Positions 1-8,400 of a stretch of 21,417 bases of DNA are shown one piece after another. The notes under the pieces are model-generated. The model made no database searches. It had not been told where the DNA came from and saw only the letters and a program-made list of their open reading frames with translations. This stretch comes from a virus: positions 1 through 21,417 of the IMG/VR virus record IMGVR_UViG_3300030451_000363; one strand, 5' to 3'. Position 1 is the first letter of the stretch, and every line of letters starts with the position of its first letter. The translations under genes were made by a program, and so were the position numbers.

Positions 1-1244
1 CCACCTTCTTGCAATGCAACTAAACCACCTTCTGATATGTATCTAAACTGACTTGCAAGAGGTTGTGCATCACCACCACCTGTCATACGTGCAAGTATTT
101 CTGCAGTTGTTTCAGGTTCACGTGGTTGACCGCCAACAAGTGTACGCCTACGTGGCACATATGATGGACCAGAATCTAATGGTTCAAGTTCTTGAAACTC
201 TGGAGGAGGTGGTGGTGTTAACATAGAACTAATACCTAAACTAGCATATGTTCTAGGACTACTAAGAACTTGACCTGCTCTTTGTGGGATAGTCATATCT
301 GGTATTATACCACCAGCATCTATTGCTTCTTGTGGTGTAAATACTTGACCTTTTGCAATATCTTCTGCTCCAAAAAATTTACTAATTGCTCCGGGTTTGT
401 ATGCTTCCTGTGCTATAAAATTACCTGTAGGTTGAGGAGAATAAGCTGTAATTCCTTTTGGCAACACTGTAGTAGATGGAGGAGGTATAGCACCAGCAGA
501 AAGACCCATCATTTGAGGAGACGGTAGTGCTTGAAATACATCACTACCACCACCTGTCATTGCTCCCGGTAATCGTGCAGCATCTCCAATTGTAGTTGGA
601 TTTAATGCATCTGCTCCAAGTGTATCTAAACCGGGAGCAACTTCAGGTGTAAATGATGGTGAAAGTCCCTGCATAAATCCTGCTGTAGCACCTGATATTA
701 AACCACCTAATGCAGCTTGTCCCGGCTTTTGTCCTGCTATCATTCCACCAGCAAATGATCCAAGTCCTGCTCCTAGTCCAGCAGCAAGCATTGGATTTAA
801 ACCTAACGCCGCTGGTCCTAATAGAGGTGTTAAAAGAATACTACCAGCAATACCACCTATAGCAGGAGCAAGTGATTTAAAACTAAATGCTTCTGGTAAT
901 CCTGTATCAGGATTGATTGTTAGTGTACCAAGAGATGCAAGTCCTTGTAGTTCATCAGGACGAACATGCAATAACATACTATCACCATAACGTCCACGGC
1001 TTGCAAGTTCATCTGCCATAGGTGACAGTGGTGCTTCATTAATACTACCACCTTCTGCCACTGCAGCAACACCACGTGCTTGTGGTATACCTGAATAAGG
1101 ATTAAATTCCACTGCACCCATTCTATCCATAGCAGCTATATCTTTAGTAGGCATATAAGCTAACTGCATAGCAGGATTGTTATCTCGCATATTTAATAAA
1201 CGAGTAAGTCCTGCTGCTGGTGCATCTGGATTAATATAATTCAT
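1..1244 (-). CDS. Internal virion / tape-measure-like protein, N-terminal 414 residues (partial)
   Basis: The frame stays open from an ATG at 1244 to the left edge of the window, so the C-terminus is missing. Three bases separate the upstream stop from this ATG. Residues 1-120 are soluble and contain AVAEGGSINEAP and a GDSMLLHVRPDEL stretch followed by LTINPDTGLPEAF. Residues about 125-193 are a long Gly/Ala/Leu-rich hydrophobic segment with glycine-zipper spacing, and the visible end is proline-rich and finishes in ISEGGLVALQEGG. I associate the SMLxHVxPDE and INPxTGLPE pattern and the EGGLVALQEGG tail with large tail or internal virion proteins of marine phages. The hydrophobic centre suggests a protein ejected with the DNA or one that inserts into the host envelope. 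The position after the nozzle gene fits. It could instead be another minor tail protein. Confidence 0.72.
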   Translation of the reverse strand, partial: MNYINPDAPAAGLTRLLNMRDNNPAMQLAYMPTKDIAAMDRMGAVEFNPYSGIPQARGVAAVAEGGSINEAPLSPMADELASRGRYGDSMLLHVRPDELQGLASLGTLTINPDTGLPEAFSFKSLAPAIGGIAGSILLTPLLGPAALGLNPMLAAGLGAGLGSFAGGMIAGQKPGQAALGGLISGATAGFMQGLSPSFTPEVAPGLDTLGADALNPTTIGDAARLPGAMTGGGSDVFQALPSPQMMGLSAGAIPPPSTTVLPKGITAYSPQPTGNFIAQEAYKPGAISKFFGAEDIAKGQVFTPQEAIDAGGIIPDMTIPQRAGQVLSSPRTYASLGISSMLTPPPPPEFQELEPLDSGPSYVPRRRTLVGGQPREPETTAEILARMTGGGDAQPLASQFRYISEGGLVALQEG

Positions 1245-1245
1245 C

Positions 1246-1452
1246 TTACAATACCTGTTTTGGATTCATATAGTTTGATTGTATTTGCGTCATGTCAGCA
1301 TGTAAAGTATTAGGATTATTATACAATGGTGCTTGTGAATATGCCATAGGTGAACCTGTAGTATATTCAGGTGGCTGTACTAGACCTTTATTTATATTCA
1401 TAATATAATTACTGTCTTGTAAAAACTGTGCTGTTTTAAATATGTCATTCAT
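1246..1452 (-). CDS. Small hypothetical virion-cluster protein (68 aa)
   Basis: The protein is small and rich in Asn, Gln, Met and Pro, with no transmembrane segment or signal peptide and no recognised domain. It starts MNDIFKTAQFLQDSN. I chose the ATG at 1452 because it overlaps the stop of the upstream gene as TAATG, an arrangement used several times in this window. An in-frame ATG at 1470 would add six residues but has no better ribosome binding site. Its place between a small tail gene and the internal virion protein suggests a minor structural or assembly role, which the sequence does not show directly. Confidence 0.6.
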   Translation of the reverse strand: MNDIFKTAQFLQDSNYIMNINKGLVQPPEYTTGSPMAYSQAPLYNNPNTLHADMTQIQSNYMNPKQVL

Positions 1453-1727
1453 TAGTGAAAGTCCACCCATCCTGTGCCGCTTACATAACCTCTATACTTA
1501 CCTGCACTTGCAGCAAATACAACATCACCATTAGCAGGTCTACCAATAGAAGCTACTGTAACAACTGTTAAAACTTTTGTTGCTGGTGTATTTTTTTGTT
1601 CTTCATCTCTTGCTTCTAAAAGAAACTTTAATTCACCAGCATAAGATAATAATAATTGATACAGTTTTTCTGTATCATTCTTATCTATTTGTGTATACTG
1701 AGGTAGTTCAGGATAAAGAAAAGCCAT
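1452..1727 (-). CDS. Small hypothetical tail-cluster protein (91 aa)
   Basis: The N-terminal half (about residues 12-48) is charged and probably helical (DKNDTEKLYQLLLSYAGELK). The C-terminal half is a short beta-rich segment, ASIGRPANGDVVFAASAGKY, ending YVSGTGWVDFH. The end resembles the small capping beta units seen in phage fibre proteins, where a short helical stalk carries a compact beta tip. The start codon overlaps the stop of the 624-residue nozzle-like gene as TAATG, and the stop overlaps the next start in the same way, so translation is probably coupled. I do not recognise a named family. Confidence 0.65.
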   Translation of the reverse strand: MAFLYPELPQYTQIDKNDTEKLYQLLLSYAGELKFLLEARDEEQKNTPATKVLTVVTVASIGRPANGDVVFAASAGKYRGYVSGTGWVDFH

Positions 1728-3601
1728 TAGCGTTTACCATCTGGTTGTAATCCTAAACGAACACTACCCCACTTCCATGAAGTACCTATGTCTGAAGTAG
1801 ACACTCGTATGTTTGCTTGCCTACCACGTGCACGAAAATCAATCTTTTGTGTACTATTACTAATTACAAATGGTCCTTTCTCTGTAGTTGGACCAGCAGG
1901 ATATATTTTAGTATTAATTGAAAACTTAATTGAACCTTGATTTATTGTATAGTCAGGAACAATTTTATTCATAAACATTATCTGCTCACCATCTTGAATA
2001 TCAAAGTCTGCTGATTCAAGAAAAGAAGTAAGTGCTTGACCATCACCAGTAAATACAGATGTAGGTTCATTATCCCAAATGTATGTGTCGTCAGTAGCAG
2101 AAACTCTTCCTGTTGCAATTGTATTTAAGAATACATTACTGTCACTAAATGTAGTGTAGAAAGATGTACCATAATACCATGAGTCTTCTGCAAAGTTATA
2201 TATTACATATGCATTTGGTTCAGAAGAATCAGCCTTGGGATAGAACCATATAACTTCATTAAACTCTGAATTAACACCAGCAAATACTTTATCTTTGTTT
2301 GTCATATTAAAATCGTCATACAGAAAACGACGAACAGTACAATTTAATTTACGTACTCTACCATCAAAGACAAAGAAGTTATTATCACCCATCCAAAAAC
2401 TTGCACCATCTACATCAATAGCTGCATGTGGTCCAATCATGCCACAGTTAGAACCTAGTTGTGTAAGTCTAAATATAAAAGGTGGACCAACAAACTGTAA
2501 TGCATACATAGCTTTATCAGTCCATACATGAATAGCATTACGTGATCTAACTGCACCTTCAATCTGTGTACCATCAATTAGCTGCAACTCTCCTGATGTA
2601 GAAGACACAGATGGTTGCCAGTTATAATATCTTTCCTGATCTGACCAACGAATAAGAAGAGGATTGAATGTTGATGTTGCAAATTCATTTGTACCTAATG
2701 CAATGACATGTCTGTCATTAGGTGACACAACAATACTATTAATTTTAGAAGGTCCAGTTCCAACAATTGAAGTTCTTACTGGTACTATACTTGCATCTGC
2801 ATCCCAATGAAATAATTGACCACCACGACGAACAGCAAGAAGGTCTTCACCAAAATTATCTAGTGACCATTGTGTATTAAGAAATGTGATGTTAGAAGAG
2901 TCAGCAGGTCTATTCCATGCACGCGCACCTGTTGTAGAAGCACCAGCATTATATACTCCTGCACCATAACCCAATCCTTGAATAGGATTTGACTGTCCAG
3001 TTGCAAGAAGAAAACTTGCTACAGCATGACCTTGATTTGTTTCTGTACTAGTAGCAACGCTTGCCACACTAATATAAAAATGATTTAAACCTGATACACT
3101 TACCGCTTCAAATACTGGACCACCAAATGCAGAGGTAGAAAAGTCTGCACCATTCGTACCAAAACCATTAATTGAAGTATTTGAAAATTCTATAAAATCT
3201 CCTATACTAACATTGTTATTATTTAAACTTACTTCAATAAGTGGTGAACCTACACTTGTAGAAAAGCTACCTACTGTTCCAATATTACCAATGCTAACTG
3301 TACTTACAATCGGTGTAATATCATAAGGAAAATCACCGTCAAGAAGATATAGTTTCTTTTCTGTTCCTACAGATAAAAGTTTAACTGTATTATTATTGAT
3401 CCAAGTTTTTAAATCTCTTCCTGTACCAAGAATATCATTGTCAGTATGTTTTTGATATCCTCTTAAATTTTCAGGTTTACCTTCTCTAAATCTAACACGA
3501 TCACCATCAAACCATGAACCTTCCTCAGAATACTGAGTTGACTCACGGCGAATACCGCCTTTAAAATTAAATTTAGAAAGTGTTGATGCAGTAGATGCCA
3601 T
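1727..3601 (-). CDS. Tail nozzle / stabilisation-like protein (624 aa)
   Basis: The N-terminus has an FNFKGGIRRESTQYSEEGSW segment followed directly by FDGDRVRFREGKPENLRGY. I recognise this pattern from short-tail proteins of podoviruses annotated as stabilisation (P22 gp10-like) or nozzle proteins. The rest is beta-rich with repeated blade-like segments, including LLAVRRGGQLFHWDAD, WMGDNNFFVFDGRVRKL and NEVIWFYPKADSSEPNAYVI, which suggests a beta-propeller-like body. Such proteins form the distal tube below the head-tail adaptor ring. There is no signal peptide or membrane segment. A gp4-like adaptor is encoded in the same operon, which supports the role. The distinction between a P22 gp10-like and a T7 gp12-like protein cannot be made by eye. 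Confidence 0.75.
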   Translation of the reverse strand: MASTASTLSKFNFKGGIRRESTQYSEEGSWFDGDRVRFREGKPENLRGYQKHTDNDILGTGRDLKTWINNNTVKLLSVGTEKKLYLLDGDFPYDITPIVSTVSIGNIGTVGSFSTSVGSPLIEVSLNNNNVSIGDFIEFSNTSINGFGTNGADFSTSAFGGPVFEAVSVSGLNHFYISVASVATSTETNQGHAVASFLLATGQSNPIQGLGYGAGVYNAGASTTGARAWNRPADSSNITFLNTQWSLDNFGEDLLAVRRGGQLFHWDADASIVPVRTSIVGTGPSKINSIVVSPNDRHVIALGTNEFATSTFNPLLIRWSDQERYYNWQPSVSSTSGELQLIDGTQIEGAVRSRNAIHVWTDKAMYALQFVGPPFIFRLTQLGSNCGMIGPHAAIDVDGASFWMGDNNFFVFDGRVRKLNCTVRRFLYDDFNMTNKDKVFAGVNSEFNEVIWFYPKADSSEPNAYVIYNFAEDSWYYGTSFYTTFSDSNVFLNTIATGRVSATDDTYIWDNEPTSVFTGDGQALTSFLESADFDIQDGEQIMFMNKIVPDYTINQGSIKFSINTKIYPAGPTTEKGPFVISNSTQKIDFRARGRQANIRVSTSDIGTSWKWGSVRLGLQPDGKR

Positions 3602-3608
3602 TTATATT

Positions 3609-4532
3609 TTATCCAAAAGAAGAAACAAAAACTGTATCTATAGCTGAAACACCTCTTACATTATAAACTAATAAATCTACTGAGTTTGCAGATGTAGACA
3701 TAACAGGTGTTTCACTATTTTCAAAATTATATGCATCTCCAAATGCTAATGTTCTACTTCCTGTACCATCTTGAATAACATATATTTGTCCTGTCTGCCC
3801 TACAACAGCGTTACTAGGATTTTCTAATGTACGATTACCTGCTAGGCTAACAATAAAATTAGTGCCTGTAGAAAGATTTAATGCAATTGAAGCAGCATCA
3901 GTAAGAGTTACAGGTGTAGCTACAATTTGTTTTGTAAAGGTTGCTTTACCTACATTTTGAACTGAAGTTGTAACAGAGTTAAATGCTGCAGCACTAGCAA
4001 ATATTTCAGTAGCAGAAACACTAGTAGCAAAACCTACAGCAGATGCAAATGCAACAGTTTTATTAAAAGTATTTGTATCTGTAAATGTATTAGATGCAGA
4101 TAAAAGAGCAAAACCTTCAGTGCTATTTGTTAAAGAAAATACTGAAACTTTATCACAAACTAATTGACGTATATCACCTGATGTAATTAGAGTGCCACTA
4201 CCAGAAGCAGTTTTAACTGTTATAGTAGCAGAATTTTGCCTAGTAGTTTTATCATTTACAATAAAACCTTTTGATTGTTCAGGCACAAGTATGTTAAGAT
4301 TAGAAGACACAGTTCCTGATAATTCAAGAAAAGCTGATCTAGCCTGATCTGATGTACCATCAGCAGTTGTCAATGTTACATCCGCAGAGGATACTACAAT
4401 AGTCGTGTACGCAGCAATAGCATCATCAACCAAATCAATTACATTTTGATTTAGTATTGCACCCCAACTGTTAGGGTTTTCTCCATCACCCTGCTTCTCT
4501 AATCTAATGCGAGTAGTATATGTACTTGCCAT
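3609..4532 (-). CDS. Tail fibre / appendage protein with shared C-terminal domain (307 aa)
   Basis: The N-terminal domain (about 1-135) begins with TTRIRLEKQGDGENPNSWG and ILNQNVIDLVDDAI. I associate this with a virion-attachment domain found in many marine phage fibres. Residues about 136-210 form an Ala/Ser/Thr/Val-rich stalk. The C-terminal 97 residues (nt 3612-3902) align without gaps to the end of the 661-residue fibre, with about 45 identities by hand count, including the LAGNRTL and QDGTGSRTLA cores. This arrangement of anchor, stalk and tip is typical of a trimeric fibre. The stop lies seven bases before the start of the nozzle-like gene. Receptor specificity is unknown. Confidence 0.75.
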   Translation of the reverse strand: MASTYTTRIRLEKQGDGENPNSWGAILNQNVIDLVDDAIAAYTTIVVSSADVTLTTADGTSDQARSAFLELSGTVSSNLNILVPEQSKGFIVNDKTTRQNSATITVKTASGSGTLITSGDIRQLVCDKVSVFSLTNSTEGFALLSASNTFTDTNTFNKTVAFASAVGFATSVSATEIFASAAAFNSVTTSVQNVGKATFTKQIVATPVTLTDAASIALNLSTGTNFIVSLAGNRTLENPSNAVVGQTGQIYVIQDGTGSRTLAFGDAYNFENSETPVMSTSANSVDLLVYNVRGVSAIDTVFVSSFG

Positions 4533-4534
4533 TA

Positions 4535-4915
4535 TTAAATTCCTTTATTTTTTCCCGGTATTCCAGCAGCTACTATATAACCTGCTAATAAATTATTTAT
4601 AGGTGATATTACTTTCATGATTGTAGTTTCCTCACCTTTATAATCTTTGTAGCTTTCAATTGTATCATCTACAATAAACATTATTGGTGGTCTAAGCGAC
4701 ATGCATTGTCTTGTAATTCTTTTTTCTGCTAATACACTTCTAAATTTTTTCATACCTTTAGAATCAGCAAGAGCAATATCCATTATATCTTCTTCTTCTC
4801 TACAAATAAAAAATACTGATACTTTATCACCTTTAGTCCAAATCTCTTTTGCTGTAACACAACTGGGCAGTATTGTAAAACAAGCAGCAAGAGTGAGGGC
4901 AGCTAATAGTTTCAT
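4535..4915 (-). CDS. Secreted or envelope-targeted small protein of unknown function (126 aa)
   Basis: The N-terminus MKLLAALTLAACFTILPSC is a clear signal peptide: a basic start, a hydrophobic core, then small residues. Cleavage could follow VTA (signal peptidase I). Cys19 preceded by LPS is an imperfect lipobox, so a lipoprotein is possible. The mature part contains FFICREEEDIMDIALADSKG, two further Cys residues (in FIC and RQC) and a short hydrophobic stretch near the C-terminus (NNLLAGYIVAAGIPG). A secreted protein among tail-fibre genes could act in lysis (spanin-like), in superinfection exclusion, or in another periplasmic step. None of these is shown, since there is no spanin partner and no known motif. 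It lies between the fibre-assembly-like gene and the second fibre. Confidence 0.65.
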   Translation of the reverse strand: MKLLAALTLAACFTILPSCVTAKEIWTKGDKVSVFFICREEEDIMDIALADSKGMKKFRSVLAEKRITRQCMSLRPPIMFIVDDTIESYKDYKGEETTIMKVISPINNLLAGYIVAAGIPGKNKGI

Positions 4916-4918
4916 TGA

Positions 4919-5473
4919 TTATACCGCACTTTCTCTAGGATTAACAGGCCAGTCATAAAATTCTGCATTCTCTCCTTTTTCTAGCATCTCTTCAGTAACA
5001 ACAGTCATAGCTTCAAGACCAGCAACATCTGACTTACTATCAATGCTAGTTTCTAGTGCAGCAGCTTTTTCTCTTAGGTCTGTACGCCACTTTGCAAGGT
5101 CTGCTGGTTTGGCAGTGCCATTGTCCTGTTCTCTGATAACAATCCAATCAGTTTGCTCTAGATAATTACCAAGAGTTTTAGATACACTTGTTTTCATAAC
5201 TGCTTTAATATCATCTACATTATTAGCAGACTGTGTTCTACGAACAACAACTCTGTCTTCTTCTACAACAGGAGCAGCTTCACTAGTGCTATAGAACATA
5301 TTAGCTACATAGCTACCTTCATATTCATAAGGTACAATGCCTATTGCTTTACGCTCTTCATCTGTCCAAGAAGAACCAAAGATGGACTTAGGATATTGCA
5401 CATCATTAATAGTCATGGCTTTTGGTTGGTGAATAATCTCTACCAACTGAGTGCCTACAATTCTTGCCCACAT
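4919..5473 (-). CDS. Tail fibre assembly chaperone-like protein (184 aa)
   Basis: The protein begins MWARIVGTQLVEIIHQPKAM and continues with a Trp-containing segment (IFGSSWTDEERKAIGIVPYE). Residues about 105-140 contain a charged helical region with DWIVIREQDNGTAKPADLA followed by KWRTDLREKAAALE. The motif of a Trp-Ile or Trp-Val pair, charged residues and then W-R-x-x-L-R is typical of tail-fibre assembly proteins (DUF4376 or XkdW-like) that help fold an adjacent adhesin. It follows directly after the 1455-residue adhesin in transcription order, the classical position for such a chaperone. It is not known whether it stays in the virion. Confidence 0.66.
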   Translation of the reverse strand: MWARIVGTQLVEIIHQPKAMTINDVQYPKSIFGSSWTDEERKAIGIVPYEYEGSYVANMFYSTSEAAPVVEEDRVVVRRTQSANNVDDIKAVMKTSVSKTLGNYLEQTDWIVIREQDNGTAKPADLAKWRTDLREKAAALETSIDSKSDVAGLEAMTVVTEEMLEKGENAEFYDWPVNPRESAV

Positions 5474-5493
5474 AGTTTAGTTTCCTTTCTTAA

Positions 5494-8400
5494 TTATCTA
5501 CTATATATAGGAGGTAGCGTACCACCACCACCTATGTCTGCCATTGCTAAATAGGTAAATACCCCAGCATCATTTGGTTCAGAACCTGCATCTGATCTAA
5601 TTTTAATTCCATCAGACAACATATCTATATCATTTGAAGCAAACGCTTGATCAGAAGAATTTAAATTTGCATATTGGAATATATGGTCGTTTACATTAAA
5701 AGGTTCTTTACCTGTATCATAAAGTGTCCATTGAGAAACACTGGCTGTAGCGCCATGGAACATAATCCATCTAGGTTTAAATCCTAATGGAATATAAGGT
5801 CCGTTATCAGATGTATTATTTGTAGCATATTGTCCAACTTTGCACACACCGGGAACTGAACGGAAACAATAAAACACATAATTTTCACCACTAGCATTTA
5901 CTCTATCACTTGTCCCAACTGTAAAGACAGATGAAGTAGGTGCTGTGTTATTCCATGCATTTGAGTTAGCTGCGAAAGTACCAGTAGTTGTTAAATGTGC
6001 ATAATAGTTCCACGGATTAGAATAACTATTATATTCTGTTCCAACCATCCACTCATCTGCTACACTTCTATTTTTTACCCAAATCATTTCTGGTGCAGCA
6101 GTCAAACCATGTTTTATAGTAGCACTGGTTCCTCCATCACCAGTATATGTACCAACAGAAAAATGATCTGCATCCGCTGCAATAACAGTGCTTGCAAGAG
6201 AGGGAGGATTGTCTGCAGGAAATACTGTACCAGTTGTAGCACTGTCTCCTGCAAGCCACTGCCAAAGAACAAAACTATTACCAGCAGTATTTACTGTTGA
6301 ATCATTACCTACCTGTACACCTCTTTGAAGGAATCTTTGAACAGTGTTAGCATTTGTTGCCTCTACTGCGTCACTATTACTATGAATATCTTTACCTATA
6401 CCCCTAACCCTATCAATCAACATATGATCACTAGACGCATCTCTATTCTTAATCCATGCCCAAGCTGTAAGCTTAGATGCAGTGTCGTCAAGGTTATCTT
6501 GGTTTAGTGCTTTATAACCAGTTGGTGGTGCATAAACAAAAAACCCATCTGCAGCAGCATTGAATGTTGTTGAACTACCAGAGAATGTATTAGCTTGTTG
6601 ACCAAAATTTAGAGCATACGCTTCTGCAAAACTACCACCTCTACCTACAAAAAATCGTCTACTAATTCCTGTTGGAAATTTTACTGCACCAACTGTGGTT
6701 GCGTTTGCAAATGTATCTCTTGCACCACCCGCTCTAAACCAAGTATTGTTATTACCTATAAAAAGTGTTCCTGCATCTTGATCTAATGCAAATTGTAGTA
6801 CATCACCAGAACTAACAAATCCATTATTTGAAACTGAATTACACCATGTAACATCAGTATTAGATGAATCATAAACATTTGCAGTACCATTATAGTTTTG
6901 AAATATTACTGCTTTTGCAGTTACACCTGCACTACCAGTATTTAATTCATTATATTCATGCAAACCAAAATATGCTCCACCTCCACTAGCATAAGAAGTC
7001 ATATCTACTTCCCAGTACCATTTACCAGTAGAAGGTATATTCATTGTTGTATAAGCAAGTTTATTATTTGTAGTTGTAGCTATTTTAGTGTTGCCCTCTG
7101 TTAACGTACCCATAGCATTTAAGCCATGATTAAATACATTAAAGTTTTTAGAAGGTGTGTCTGCAAACTGATCTGTGGTTGCCCAGTCTGAACCACTGTC
7201 ATTCTCTTCTTCCCAGTGATTATTATTACCGGATGAATCTTTTCCTGCGCCATTAGCAGGAGTTTCCCCACTACCGCCAGAACCGAATCCGGTTCCATCA
7301 AATTCTAAGTACCAACCTTCATCACCAAACGTAAGACCAGATACATCTTTAGGCACCCAACGATTTGTTGATGTGTCTACTTGACCAAAGCTAGTTGGGT
7401 CTAGCTGTTGATCTTCAACCATAACCATTTCAGCAAAATAAATATCTGGTTCGCCAATTGCGTTATTTGTTTGCCGTCCAATTTGATGTTCTTGATTAGA
7501 ATTGAATAACGTATCATAATCATCAGTACTTAACTGTGTACCAGTTGCAGTTTGCTGTACACCATCAATATAAATTTTTACTTTATTAGCAGTAGCTACT
7601 CCCGCTCTTGTATCGACAGCAAAAACGGCATGTGTCCAACCATCAGATGGTGCAAATTTTCTATCCGTATCTAAATTAAGAAGAAAAGAAGAACCATTAT
7701 AGGCATTTATATTTAAGTTTTGAGAATTTACTGATCCTTCAAATCTAATTTGCGCTTGTTTACCACCTGTAGTGCCTACACTCATAACAGATTGAACATT
7801 GCTAGGATCACTCGCACCTGTAAGTTTAAACCAAAAACTAACAGTAAAAGTTTTTTGATTGCCACCAGAATCTGGAGTAAATGATAAATATCTTTTATCA
7901 TCATGCTCAAACATTGCAGATTTAGCTACAGTATAAGTATCAGTAAATGGAACAAAGTCACCTACTCTTTGACCAGTACCATTGCCTTCGTAGAGAGTAA
8001 TGTCAAAATAATCTATTCCTTGATAGGAAGGTGCAGTTTGATTTGCTGAACTAACCTCTAAATTACCTGTTCCTATTGTGTGAGGAAACTTCGATGAATC
8101 GAAGAATGCTGTGATGTCGTAGTCATTAAAACGACATACAACAGGATAGTATACTAATCCAGCCTCAGTTGAAATTGTACTTCCTACAGCGCTATTATTT
8201 CGCAAGAAGTTAAGTTCATTCGCATCAGCATTGTATCGAACTGTAATGACATCATTTGTTGACCAACTATCAAAGCCAGAGACGTTTGTATTACCACTAG
8301 ATAAAACTCTTCTAACCTGTCCATTTTCTGAGTAATGATACGCAGCGTTAAAATTTATTCCTACACCTCCAGCACAGTTATTTGATGGTTCATCGACACC

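Noticed and set aside
270-527. An 85-codon Cys/Tyr-rich frame on the plus strand near the left edge.
   Set aside because: The minus strand holds a continuous 414-codon frame with recognisable virion-protein patterns across this stretch. The plus-strand product has an implausible composition.
4535-4915. A spanin or holin call for the secreted 126-residue protein.
   Set aside because: There is only a signal peptide and no membrane-anchored partner, coiled coil or endolysin gene nearby, so lysis was left only as one possibility.
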